A DNA stretch of 64,000 nt from Basidiobolus meristosporus CBS 931.73. Lineage: Eukaryota; Basidiobolomycota; Basidiobolomycetes; Basidiobolales; Basidiobolaceae. The notes beneath the pieces were generated by a model, which was not told where the DNA came from, made no database searches, and saw nothing but the letters and a program-made list of their open reading frames with translations. Below, one piece after another: positions 50,241 to 60,731 of the stretch (positions are counted from its first letter, which is position 1; the number at the start of each line of letters is the position of its first letter). Both the position numbers and the translations under genes were made by a program. Location: contig MCFE01000157.1 in assembly GCA_002104905.1 (NCBI GenBank), positions 87,422 to 151,421 on the forward strand. The letters run 5' to 3'.

Positions 50241-51995
50241 TTGTATGATAATTGCACCGGACCGGCGAGGGGAAGGGTATATATATATACAGAAATTCGC
50301 ACGTGACCTAACCAATGATTACTTTTATATTTGAAATTCTACTGTTGCTGCCACCTCCCCAGCGTAACTGTGTTATTATTATTTAGTTAGATAATTATGC
50401 TAAATCAGTTTAGGAGATAGGCGTGGATTAGTGTACTTTGCTTCGTCCACTATATATATAGGCCGATATTTCTTTACGTCCAGAATAAGAAGGTGGCTTG
50501 GATATTGCCAAGGGCTAGGCTTTGGTATTTGTATTTATAATTGTGCTACTGTTGCATCTTACACTGTTTACTTGGACAACATTTAATCTCCACCTCACTG
50601 ATTCTCATGTTGAGGATGTTGTAGTGATTCACAGCCGAAGTTGATCATAGAGCGTTCGGTTACCATCAATAAATGGAATTTTGTTTGTTGCGGCAGGTTC
50701 TTGTAAAGATAAACAGCCTACACCAGCAAACCCACAAAACCAGTTAGATCAGAAATACCAAGCATAGTCAACTCAAACTTGCTATAAAAGCTAAGCTATC
50801 GCTTAGTATCTATGACTCGGTATCTCCTCCATAGCGTGACCGTTATTCGTTGTAGCATGCAGATCACACCTGCCATCAACAATATACCAAGGAAGTTTTA
50901 GTATGTGCTTACTTCGTTTATGGTTGAGAAATCAGGGTGCTTTCAATTGGCTTATTTGATTCTCAAATGCAGCCAATTTATTCAATATTGAAGGTGTGCC
51001 AAACTCTAAACACTGTTGTACTATAGTATTTGTGAGTATGCCCGTATACTATATTTAACCAAATTGATTTTACACAGAAACGCAGTGTTTATTATGTGTA
51101 TCCATGTAAGGGTGTTGTGATCCTACACACAATTTCATCGTTCACGTTACAGGCTCTGTTTCCAACATGAACTGTCTCTGCCATGAGTCGCGATGATTCT
51201 CCTATCTATGAAATAGCCGACTTTAGGAATCATCTGATGATTACCTCACTTAAGGTAATCATCCGATAATTGCTTAAAGTGAGGTAATGATGAATGCAGA
51301 AATAGTCGAAAATTAGAAACAGCGAATCGATCATCGATTAATGTTGATCAGATTGGCGAGTCCATTAATCGTGATGATAAGCAACAGATGCCACTGGTGA
51401 TAAGCACTTAGGGTTAGCTAGATAAGATAATTGCAAGGAAGTCAGTTAAAATCAGCAATAAAAAGAAAGTCTAATATAATCAGGAATAATATCCATCTTC
51501 GAACGCAAGTTGATTCCCACCACAGTCACCATCTAGCCGTCACAAGCACCAATTTCATAATCTACTGATCTGAATTATTCTATCGAATGGGAAGAAATGG
51601 TATTATTGCTGAGCATGTCGACAGGTACCCCACCAGAATCGAACCTGATTTTGTGCCGAATACACCAGTACATCCCGCCAGACAACTAGTAAATCCCATC
51701 GATTTCCCAAGTCAATCCCGCTTATTGCTTTACAAGTCAATCCCGCCTCCAGCAATTCCAACTTGATCAAGAAAACTCGTTGAGTAATATGGGGTTGCAA
51801 ATTAGAGAGTAGCACAGCGAGTGAATCTAATCGTCTTTCCTAAATGGAAGACTCAGCACTTCACCGAAATGGTTATATTTGCATTGTACCCGTGATGGTA
51901 TTTGGATTGTACCACTAACGTTTGTGCTAACTCCGCCGAGTATAAATCTTCCCAGCTGTTCACCAAGGCTGGACATCTCAAAACAACTTCATACA
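50241..51995. other. Long intergenic region between AS3MT and the UNC93-like gene
   Basis: 1.75 kb of AT-rich sequence without a supported gene. It includes an inverted repeat (listed separately) and a TATA-like TATAAAT at about 51941-51947 before the UNC93-like gene. Confidence 0.5.
51234..51293. repeat. Inverted repeat with GATTACCTCACTT arms
   Basis: The left arm TGATGATTACCTCACTTAAG pairs with CTTAAAGTGAGGTAATGATGA on the right, with one unpaired base and about 20 bases between. A second overlapping pairing, GGTAATCATC with GATGATTACC, uses the same left arm, so two alternative hairpins are possible. It could be a terminator-like structure or a small mobile-element remnant. Confidence 0.6.
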
Positions 51996-53297
51996 ATGAG
52001 GCTCAACTCTCCGATGATGCAAGTCATATTGGTTGGCTTTGCATGTTTCTGTTGCCCAGGCATGTACAATGTAATCAACAGTCTAGGCGCTGGAGGCCAG
52101 ATGGACGATAACACCACCAAGAATGGTAACGTGGCTCTTTATGCCTGCTTCTCAGTTTTCGGCGTGTTCGGTGGCGCCATCCACAACGTCCTTGGTGGGC
52201 GTTGGACCATGGTCTGCGGTGGTCTTACCTACGCTCTGTACTCCGGTTCTCTCGTGTACTATAGCAATACCAAAGAGCCCGCCTTTGTTATTGCCGCCAG
52301 CGCAATCCTAGGTATTGGCGCTGGTATGTTCTGGACTGCCCAAGGTACTATCATGATGTCCTATCCTTCCGAAAATCAGAAAGGTCGCGCAGTCGGAATC
52401 TTCTGGATTATTTTCAACATGGGCGCCGTACTCGGTTCGTTCATTCCCTTTGGCCTCAACTTCCATTCCTCTGCTGGCCAGGTGAGCACCGCTACCTACT
52501 ATGTATTGATGGCTCTTATGGTCATTGGTGCTCTGCTTGGCTTGGGTTTAATCCCCCCTGAGAAGGTGGTACGTGAGGATGGTTCCCGCGTGCAAGTCTC
52601 CAAATTCGAGAATGTAGGTGGTGAGATTATTGAGATCCTGAAGCTCTTCAAGAACAAGAACATGCTCTTGCTCTTACCCTTGTGCGTGACTTCCAACTGG
52701 TTCTACTCTTATCAGTTCGGTGCTGTCAATGGTGTTCTTTTTAATGTCCGTACCCGCTCTTTCAATAGTGCCTTCTACTGGGGTGCTCAAATGATTGGCG
52801 CCTATGGTGTCGGTCTATTGCTTGATAATCCTAAACTTCACCGTCGCACCCGTGCCTTGTACGGACTAGCACTGGTGACCATCCTAACAATGATCATCTG
52901 GGGTGGCGGTCTTGGTCTTCAGGTGCAATACACTCGGGAAGATCATCCCAAAGATATCGATTTCATCAATGGCCCCGGATGGGGTAGCAAGTTTGTCTTG
53001 TATCTGTTCTACGGTTTTCTGGATGCTGTTCTGCAAACCTATGCTTATTGGTTGATGGGTGCCCTCTCTAATGATAGTCACGTCCTTGCTCGTTATGCTG
53101 GATACTACAAAGGACTCCAATCTGCCGGTGCGGCTATTGCCTGGGATATTGATGCCAAGAACACTCCTTTCTTGACTCAGCTAATCATCAACTGGGTGCT
53201 ATGCTCAGCCTCTCTTCCTTTCGCTTACCTTGTAGCCAGGGGTGTCAAGGATACTTCGGAAGAGGATGGTGAGAAGGTCGAGATGGAAAAATCCTAA
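51996..53297 (+). CDS. UNC93-like (DUF895) major-facilitator membrane protein
   Basis: A 433 aa intronless protein with about 11-12 membrane helices and features of the fungal UNC93-like group: PGMYNVINSLGAGGQ, LYACFSVFGVFGGAIHNVLGGR, GIGAGMFWTAQGTIMMSYP, GRAVGIFWIIFNMGAVLGS, and LGLGLIPPEKVV before the central loop. The second half has SNWFYSYQFGAVNGVLFNVRTRS. Substrate unknown for the fungal family. I chose the ATG at 51996, 39 codons inside the open frame, because it immediately precedes the first helix and lies about 50 bases after a TATAAAT box. Confidence 0.88.
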   Translation: MRLNSPMMQVILVGFACFCCPGMYNVINSLGAGGQMDDNTTKNGNVALYACFSVFGVFGGAIHNVLGGRWTMVCGGLTYALYSGSLVYYSNTKEPAFVIAASAILGIGAGMFWTAQGTIMMSYPSENQKGRAVGIFWIIFNMGAVLGSFIPFGLNFHSSAGQVSTATYYVLMALMVIGALLGLGLIPPEKVVREDGSRVQVSKFENVGGEIIEILKLFKNKNMLLLLPLCVTSNWFYSYQFGAVNGVLFNVRTRSFNSAFYWGAQMIGAYGVGLLLDNPKLHRRTRALYGLALVTILTMIIWGGGLGLQVQYTREDHPKDIDFINGPGWGSKFVLYLFYGFLDAVLQTYAYWLMGALSNDSHVLARYAGYYKGLQSAGAAIAWDIDAKNTPFLTQLIINWVLCSASLPFAYLVARGVKDTSEEDGEKVEMEKS

Positions 53298-53639
53298 TCA
53301 GGTATATGTTACCGCGTGAATAACATGGCAATTTTATTTAATTCAGTTTAATAAATCCAAGCTACTTAAGTCCCAATGAGTTTTCTTCTAAACACTATGA
53401 TATATGTTTATTTTGCTTGCAGCTCAAAATTTCTATTCCTATCGTGACAAACCTACTTAGGTAATATCACCATAAAATCATATCCAAAATATATCATTAC
53501 ACAGGTAAACTATCTACAAACTTTTGAATATGTCGAACTATATATCCTATGGGGTAGGAGTTATATCATTCAGTGCAAGCCTAGTTACGAGCTATCACTA
53601 TACACCATTCTATGAACATTATTTACGATTTGTTTAGTG

Positions 53640-54705
53640 GCGGGGCTTTGAGCATTCGCCATACTGTGGAGGCCAGTTGACATCCACTCACAATCCTGGA
53701 GTGTTCAAGTCGGATTCCAAAGGAACTCTCTGCCAAGGAGCACCAAGTCTACTTGCTCCCTTTATGCGATCAAGTTGGCCGGAGTCCCCTCTATTTTCAA
53801 GCTCACCGCACCTGTTAGTATTCCAGAGGCTTCATGTGTAACCTTTCAGCATACGGAGCTTGAAGTTCGGGCTTGGCTTCGATTTTCTCTGCTGCGCTGT
53901 TACCTCCTGTCGAGCAGGCTAGAAGATCAGCGCCAAGAGGATAGATCTTTCTTGCAAAAGCCACAGTGTCTTCTGCTGAGCAACCTCCTTCAACCTATTC
54001 ATTCGAGGAGATACGGAAGAACAAGGGCTTCTCAGCTGGCCAAACTTGTTGAACCGCCTCAACGATCTCAACGACAAGACGTATACGGTTTTCAAAGCTA
54101 CCCCATACTGGTTGGTACGGCGATTGCTTAGTGGAGATAAAAACTCGTTAATTAGAACTCAAGTAGCCGATCATATCCGTGCGAATAGCCGCATCAGCCA
54201 ATGCTTGCTTCACGAAAGCAATATCTTTTAATGTGATCTCGTGAAGAAGCCCAACCATTATCCCAGCCAATACGGGAGGACGTCCAAAGATCATTTCAAC
54301 CGCCTTTGGCTTCTGTGAGCATCACTCTATCAGGTTTGTTGACTACAAATGGTGATGGAGTGGATGCTTCTCAGCCTGCACGTCCAATATGGATACCAAC
54401 TATTGAGCCTGCTGCGTGAATGTAATCTACAATCCTTCTCATCTTTCCACAGAACAGCACAATTATCCATGATTCTTTCATTGGGAAGAACAGCTGTTGC
54501 TTCCATCATAATCAACCGTAAGTGGCATACTGCCTTAGGTGTACTAGATAAAGCCGTCTTCGGCACTGTATGTGCACATAGGCACCACTAAGATGCGGTT
54601 CTTCGATGAGACATTACGAATTTGTGTGGGCATTACTGTACCTGGAGTAGGATTACCCAGCTGAATATACCAGGTGCCGCTTTGTTCAGGTACGGTCATC
54701 ATTGC
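53640..54705 (-). pseudogene. Old Yellow Enzyme-type flavin oxidoreductase, broken (copy 1)
   Basis: Minus-strand remnants follow the order of the YqjM-class Old Yellow Enzyme family: QIRNV...NRI.VVPMCTYSAEDGF near the start (FMN-binding region), IMMEATAVLPNERIMDNCAVLWKDE, a segment reading IHIGRAGREAS after a frameshift, and a C-terminal ADLVLLGREF.W-like block near 53640-53760. Frameshifts and stops occur in every third of the gene, including right after AEDGF. These enzymes reduce activated C=C bonds with NAD(P)H. Confidence 0.75.
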
Positions 54706-55058
54706 TTAATGCTTATGAAAGATTGAGGATCCACCAGGGTTATATTTACGCACTTGCAATTGCTAATCAATTGGTGAATTTCGTAATTGTCGAGGTTACA
54801 AAAGCGTAAATGAATAGAGTATATGATGGAGATTGAAGGGCAGTTGTTGGTGAATTGCGTGACCTGCAGGAGGTTACATTGTATAGAGATATATATCTCG
54901 AATCCCATCAATCCGCCTAAACAAATTTGCATATTTGAGTCGATACAATATAAGGGAAGCGCATTTAGTGAGTACCTGCCTCTATAGCAGGGCTAGCAAC
55001 TCGCATTTAGTGTTACCAGCGAATGAAATGCTAGGTTTACTGCACTGCTTATCAAAGG

Positions 55059-55066
55059 TATAAATA
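55059..55066 (+). promoter_or_regulatory. TATA box of small secreted protein gene, copy 1
   Basis: TATAAATA, 81 bases before the chosen ATG at 55140 and only 24 before the upstream in-frame ATG at 55083. Transcription normally starts about 30 bases after the TATA box, so the later ATG is favoured. Confidence 0.6.
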
Positions 55067-55139
55067 CAAAGGTCTGACTCTAATGGTATTTACATTTCAA
55101 ATCATTGCATTCTCCACCACTCGATTGGATCAAGTAGAC

Positions 55140-55514
55140 ATGCTATTCAAACTAGCGGCTTTTCTGGTGTGTCTTGCTGTATCCTCCAACGCTTGGGATA
55201 TTGACAAGGAGTTTACCCCGTGTCTGAAGGATGGTGGCCCCGGATTCAGCTATCCTGGCATTATGACCCTGACACCAGGCAAAAGCGGCGCACTAACGGT
55301 CTTTGGAAGGTCCAAAAGCAAATGTCCTGCCATCTATTGCAAATGCAGAGTTACAGCTTCAGGCAGCATTTTGCCCCCAAAGCTGAGTTCTTTCAGCTGC
55401 ATTGATGACAAAGGGTGCCGATATACTGGTGCAAATATGTTTGGTCTCCCTATGAGAAGGTTAGCAAACAAGGCGGGATGTGTTGCCGCAAACATTAATG
55501 AGTCCGATTGCTAG
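55140..55514 (+). CDS. Small secreted cysteine-rich protein, copy 1
   Basis: 124 aa starting MLFKLAAFLVCLAVSSNAWD, a clear signal peptide with likely cleavage after SNA. The mature part of about 106 aa has eight cysteines (TPC, SKC, IYC, KC, FSC, KGC, AGC, SDC), enough for four disulfides, with the last at the C-terminus. No known family recognised; size, signal and cysteine content resemble candidate effectors or small cell-wall proteins. The frame opens 57 bases earlier at 55083, but TATA spacing and the signal peptide favour 55140. Its twin at 59018 is identical in protein sequence, although the adjacent oxidoreductase is dead in both copies, which suggests selection on this gene. Confidence 0.75.
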   Translation: MLFKLAAFLVCLAVSSNAWDIDKEFTPCLKDGGPGFSYPGIMTLTPGKSGALTVFGRSKSKCPAIYCKCRVTASGSILPPKLSSFSCIDDKGCRYTGANMFGLPMRRLANKAGCVAANINESDC

Positions 55515-57230
55515 AATATTTGCCTTATCTTTGTTACGAAATAAATGATACCTTAGCTTATTAACTGTGCTATATTGAATGCCTAGTACATATGCACTGG
55601 CAGTTGCCTTGGATTCAATTCAAAACAAGCCCGGCTGCAGAGCTCTGAGAGGGTCACCGGTTGCCATCAAGCAATGGGATAATAGCCATAATGAATGGCA
55701 AAAGCTATAACCTGCTAAATTTGCACTCTCAGTATCTCATCAAAGCTACTCATACAAACTCGCAACAAGCTTGCACTCATAAGTAAGAAGTAAATATACA
55801 GTAATTAAGGTTCTGACTCATATGTCATATGAGGGCACAATTAAAAAGACCACCACTACCATTCACGGCCCTTGGATTGGCAAGATACTATTGGCAACAA
55901 GAGTAACATATTCACTCAATAGAAAGTCCTAAGTGCATATGCACATTTTTTATATAGTGGACATCACTACTTTTAATGACTCCACTATTATACTGAATAA
56001 GCCTGACCAAGCTATACTTACTGGCCCTACAGTATTTATATTACTCATTGCTGAAATATACCATGGAAATTCTGAATTTTGTAAGATCATTACGGCTATT
56101 ACGTGATGATAGAAATCAATACAAGTATTGATACCTCTGGAGCCAGTGTGCAGGTTAACTGCTAGCTGGAAAAGTGTTTTACTCTGACTCAAACCTTTGA
56201 GGAGGTACCATATACAAGTTGAATTTTGCAATCACACTTTAATACTCCATCTGCTTTGTCTCTTAGATCATGGTCTATTAGTCTTGCTGTATATTATTCA
56301 GGTTCCTTGTTAAGACTTGGCATAATTTACCAAAATATCAGGTACCTGTGATGTGAAAATCCAAGAGCCATCTAAAGGTCTCCAAACTTTGTGTACCTGC
56401 TTTCAGAATGTTGCTAAGCATATTCCACATGTTGTGTTATTCATAATATGAAAGAGTACATATATCACTAGACGCTTAATGTATCACCAAGTGAAAACCA
56501 CAGGATCAGCTAGTGCTCACATTTGCTTTCAATACCTCTGAAACCTGTAGAACTTGGGGTTTATGGTGTATGAACAGTAGCAAAGACTAGAGAAGATTAG
56601 CAAAAGGCTTAAATTGTGGAAAAGTTTCTACTGGGTATTCATGATTTAAGGTATGAGTGTTGGATCAGAGGGAAATTGAAAAGACCTTCGCACTAAGTTG
56701 ATCTCTGGTATAGACAAGTGAAATGCAGAGTGACAGTGCTAATACAGTTGTGAACACAATACAATCAGAGCACTTAATGATTAATATCAAGCATGAGCAT
56801 GGCAAGAGTTTGTTACTAATATGAAGTGGCAGTTGCAAGAGTTCTAGAGATATTGGAAGTGATTGGGAGAACGGATAGATATATGCTGCTTTCACTTAAT
56901 GATTTATTGAATGTAAAAGCAGTTTTATACTGTACATGGTGTTGGTGACAACATGCATGTAAAATACAGTTAGGAAGGTTCCAAGAACATGTGAGCAGAG
57001 TTTGCAGCTGTATGGAGAACTGTGATATTTCTATATTGTTGGTATCTGATGATTGAGTGAAAATATCTCAAGAAGAATCTGACAAGAAGGTTTAGGCCAA
57101 GATACTCTAAGATTTGTAGATAATGATGTACATGACTATGTTCAGAGAGTATATAGGTGTGTTAAAAAGTCTACAATGCTCCCACTCCACTGAATATTCA
57201 CACAAACCAGGCCTAATTATGATCCAAGAT
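55515..57230. other. Subtelomeric sequence without a supported gene
   Basis: 55515-56630 is the diverged end of duplication copy 1. 56631-57170 is AT-rich and probably includes the LTR of the copia remnant that follows on the minus strand. No gene recognised. Confidence 0.4.
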
Positions 57231-57384
57231 ATTAATACTTGTTTCTGGCTAGTGGTTTTGTAAATATGTCTGCAATCATTTTATCTGTAGAACAATAAAC
57301 TAAGTCCACTAAGTTGTACTCTATAGCCTCCCACGGGAGGTGATGCTTTATGTCTATGTGCTCAGTTCTAGCATGAAAAGTAAG
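57170..57384 (-). mobile_element. Ty1/copia RNase H C-terminus and polypurine tract
   Basis: On the minus strand 57384-57231 reads ARTEHIDIKHHLPWEAIE, then DKMIADIFTKPL and a stop. This is the typical end of a Ty1/copia pol (the .RTKHID...H and ADI.TK.L motifs). A purine-rich tract and a TGTAGA start of a possible LTR follow at about 57190-57165. Only this 3' end is present, and duplication copy 2 starts immediately next to it at about 57376. Confidence 0.75.
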
Positions 57385-57514
57385 CTATCTGTAAACTTTT
57401 GAATATGTCAAACTATATATCCTATGGGGTAGAGGCTATATCATACAGTGAAAACCCAGTTACGAGCTATCACTATACATCATTCTATGAACATTATTTA
57501 CGATTTGTTTAGTG

Positions 57515-58579
57515 GCGGGGCTTTGAGCCTTAGCCATACTGTGGAGGCCAGTTGACATCCACTCACAATCCTGGAGTGTTCAAGTCGGATTCCAAAGGAA
57601 CTCTCTGCCAAGGAGCACCAAGTCTACTTGCTCCCTTTATGCGATCAAGTTGGCCGGAGTCTCCTCTATTTTCAAGCTCACCGCACCTGTTAGTATTCCA
57701 GGGGCTTCATGTGTAACCTTTCAGCATACGGAGCTTGAAGTTCGGGCTTGGCTTCGATTTTCTCTGCTGCGCTGTTACCTCCTGTCGAGCAGGCTAGAAG
57801 ATCAGCGCCAAGAGGATAGATCTTTCTTGCAAAAGCCACAGTGTCTTCTGCTGAGCAACCTCCTTCAACCTATTCATTCGAGGAGATACGGAAGAACAAG
57901 GGCTTCTCAACTGGCCAAACTTGTTGAACTGCCTCAACGATCTCAACGACAAGACGTATACGGTTTTCAAAGCTACCACCATACTGGTTGGTACGGCGAT
58001 TGCTTAGTGGAGATAAAAACTCGTTAATTAGAACTCAAGTAGCCGATCATGTCCGCGCGAATAGCCGCATCAGCCAATGCTTGCTTCACGAAAGCAATAA
58101 CTTTTAATGTGATCTCGTGAAGAAGCCCAACCATTATCCCAGCCAATACGGGAGGACGTCCAAAGATCATTTCAACCGCCTTTGGCTTCTGTGAGCATCA
58201 CTCTATCAGGTTTGTTGACTACAAATGGTGATGGAGTGGATGCTTCTCAGCCTGCACGTCCAATATGGATACCAGCTATTGAGCCTGCTGCGTGAATGTA
58301 ATCTACAATCCTTCTCATCTTTCCACAGAACAGCACAATTATCCATGATTCTTTCATTGGGAAGAACAGCTGTTGCTTCCATCATAATCAACCGTAAGTG
58401 GCATACTGCCTTAGGTGTACTAGATAAAAGCCGTCTTCGGCACTGTATGTGCACATAGGCACCACTGAGATACGGTTATTCAATGTGACATTACGAATTT
58501 GTGTGGGCATTACTGTACCTGGAGTAGGATTACCCAGCTGAATATACCAGGTGCCGCTTTGTTCAGGTACGGTCATCAT
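57515..58579 (-). pseudogene. Old Yellow Enzyme-type flavin oxidoreductase, broken (copy 2)
   Basis: Same decayed gene as at 53640-54705. The first 63 codons are open from 58579 (MTVPEQSGTWYIQLGNP ... VVPMCTYSAEDGFYLVHL), slightly better preserved than in copy 1, and then broken. The two copies differ by a few bases, mostly in the 58470-58490 region. The shared frameshifts show the gene was already dead before duplication or that the copies have been homogenised. Confidence 0.75.
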
Positions 58580-58936
58580 TGCTTAATGCTTATGAAAGAT
58601 TGAGGATCCACCAGGGTTATATTTACGCACTTGCAATTGCTAATCAATTGGTGAATTTCGTAATTGTCGAGGTTACAAAAGCGTAAATGAATAGAGTATA
58701 TGATGGAGATTGAAGGGCAGTTGTTGGCGAATTGCGTGACCTGCAGGAGGTTACATTGTATAGAGATATATATCTCAAATCCCATCAATCCGCCTAAACA
58801 AATTTGCATATTTGAGTCAATACAATATAAGGAGAAGCGCATTTAGTGAGTACCTGCCTCTATAGCAGGGCTAGCAACTCGCATTTAGTGTTACCAGCGA
58901 ATGAAATGCTAGGTTTACTGCACTGCTTATCAAAGG

Positions 58937-58944
58937 TATAAATA
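58937..58944 (+). promoter_or_regulatory. TATA box of small secreted protein gene, copy 2
   Basis: TATAAATA at the same distance (81 bases) from the start codon as in copy 1. Confidence 0.6.
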
Positions 58945-59017
58945 CAAAGGTCTGGCTCTAATGGTATTTACATTTCAAATCATTGCATTCTCCACCACTC
59001 GATTGGATCAAGTAGAC

Positions 59018-59392
59018 ATGCTATTCAAACTAGCGGCTTTTCTGGTGTGTCTTGCTGTATCCTCCAACGCTTGGGATATTGACAAGGAGTTTACCCCGTG
59101 TCTGAAGGATGGTGGCCCCGGATTCAGCTATCCTGGCATTATGACCCTGACACCAGGCAAAAGCGGCGCACTAACGGTCTTTGGAAGGTCCAAAAGCAAA
59201 TGTCCTGCCATCTATTGCAAATGCAGAGTCACAGCTTCAGGCAGCATTTTGCCCCCAAAGCTGAGTTCTTTCAGCTGCATTGATGACAAAGGGTGCCGAT
59301 ATACTGGTGCAAATATGTTTGGTCTCCCTATGAGAAGGTTAGCAAATAAGGCGGGATGTGTTGCCGCAAACATTAATGAGTCCGATTGCTAG
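59018..59392 (+). CDS. Small secreted cysteine-rich protein, copy 2
   Basis: Protein identical to the 124 aa product at 55140-55514. Only silent changes were seen by eye (GTT to GTC in the VTASG segment and AAC to AAT in LANKAG). The signal peptide, eight mature cysteines and promoter are all retained. It is the last intact non-transposon gene before the telomere, about 4.4 kb from the repeat array. Confidence 0.75.
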   Translation: MLFKLAAFLVCLAVSSNAWDIDKEFTPCLKDGGPGFSYPGIMTLTPGKSGALTVFGRSKSKCPAIYCKCRVTASGSILPPKLSSFSCIDDKGCRYTGANMFGLPMRRLANKAGCVAANINESDC

Positions 59393-60534
59393 AATATGTG
59401 CCTCATCTTTGTTACGAAATAAATGATACCTTAGCTTATAAACTGTGCTATACTGAATGCCTAGTACATATGCACTAGCGGTTGCCTTGGATTCAATTCA
59501 AAACAAGCCCGGCTGCAGAGCTCTGAGTGGGTCGCCTATTGCCATCAAGCAATGGGATAATAGCCATAATGGATGGCAAAAGCTATAGCCTGCTAAATTT
59601 GTACCCTTGGTATCTCATCAAAGCAACTCTTACAAACTCGGAACAAGCTTGCACTCAGAAGTAAGAGGTAAATATACAGTAATTAAGGTTCTGATATATA
59701 TGTCATATGAGGGTACAGCTAAAAGGGCCATCACTACCATTCCCAGATCTTGGATTGCCAAAATATTATTGACAACAAGGGTAACATATACCACTCAATA
59801 GAATATCCAAAGTGCATATGAATACTTTTTTGTATAGTGGAGATCACTACTTTTAGAGACTTCACCATTGCACAGAATAATACTGGTCAAGCTATATTTA
59901 CTGGCCCTACAATATTTATATTACTTATTGCTAAAATGCACCATGAAAATTCTTATTTTTGTAAAATCATCATGGCTGTTACATGATGATAAGCAATCAA
60001 TAGGAGTGTTAATACCTCTGGAACCAGTGAGCCAGTAAACTGCTAGCTGGGAAAGAGTCTCACTCTTACTCAAATCCTTTAAAGAGGTACTATAAGCCTG
60101 TTGAACTTTGTGATCATAACTGGATATTTATCAGCTCTATCATTTGGATCATTGTCTATTAGTCTTATTGTATATTGCTTAAGTTCCTTGTAAAGATTTA
60201 GTATTCTTCACCGGAATGTCAGGCACTTGTTATATAAGAATTTAAGAGCCACCTAAACATCCCCAAACTTTTCACACATGCTTTTAGAACATTGCTAAGC
60301 ATATTTGCATGTTGTGTTGTCCACCATACCTGAGAGTATATATATCACTACACATTTGAGGTAACATTTAGTGAGAGCAACAGGACCAAACAGATTTCCC
60401 ATCAAGTTTTAATACTTCTGGAGCCTTTACCACTTAAGGCCTTTGAGCAGTGATAAAGACTAGAATAGATTAGAAAAGGCTTTAAGGTGTAAGTGTTATA
60501 GCAAGGGCTAAGATAAAGTTGCAAGAGCAAAGTG

Positions 60535-60731
60535 TTAGGGGAGGGAAAGTCAGCAAGATAGGTGAAGTCTTGAATTGAGCTCAGATAAGCTTAATTATAA
60601 ATAAAGAAGCCAGCTGGGAATGCAAGGTTCCCACAGGAATCACTAAGAAAAATATGAATGAATCTAAGCTAGAGTTTAGGCAGTATCCCCAAAAACACTA
60701 GAGCTCACATTCATGGGAGAGTGAAGCAGAT
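60535..60731 (-). mobile_element. Short 5'-truncated telomere-seeded retroelement tail
   Basis: It starts at TTAGGGGAGGGAAAGTCAGC on the plus strand and contains AAATAAAGAAGCCAGC. It is a diverged version of the 3' tail of the units at 60732, 62727 and 63247. Only about 200 bases long, it reads as a heavily 5'-truncated insertion on the minus strand. The stem in the terminal hairpin is imperfect here. Confidence 0.55.

Larger units (their letters stand above)
53510..56630. repeat. Segmental duplication, copy 1
   Basis: About 3.1 kb that recurs at about 57376-60500 in the same orientation. Core 53640-55600 is nearly identical to 57515-59480, while the left edge is roughly 88% and the right part (55800-56630) about 80% identical by eye. 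It contains a dead Old Yellow Enzyme gene (minus strand) and a gene for a small secreted protein (plus strand). Confidence 0.85.
57376..60500. repeat. Segmental duplication, copy 2
   Basis: Second copy of the unit at 53510, offset by about 3.87 kb. Its left end abuts the copia remnant and its right end fades just before the first TTAGGG-seeded retroelement unit at 60535. Confidence 0.85.

Noticed and set aside
51620-51690. tRNA-like B box (GGTTCGATTC on the minus strand)
   Set aside because: The T-arm does not pair properly around a 7-base loop and no A box is found at the right distance.
53775-54131. 118 aa frame in duplication copy 1 and its twin at 57650-58027
   Set aside because: Both are antisense to the Old Yellow Enzyme remnant, whose minus-strand translation explains the sequence.
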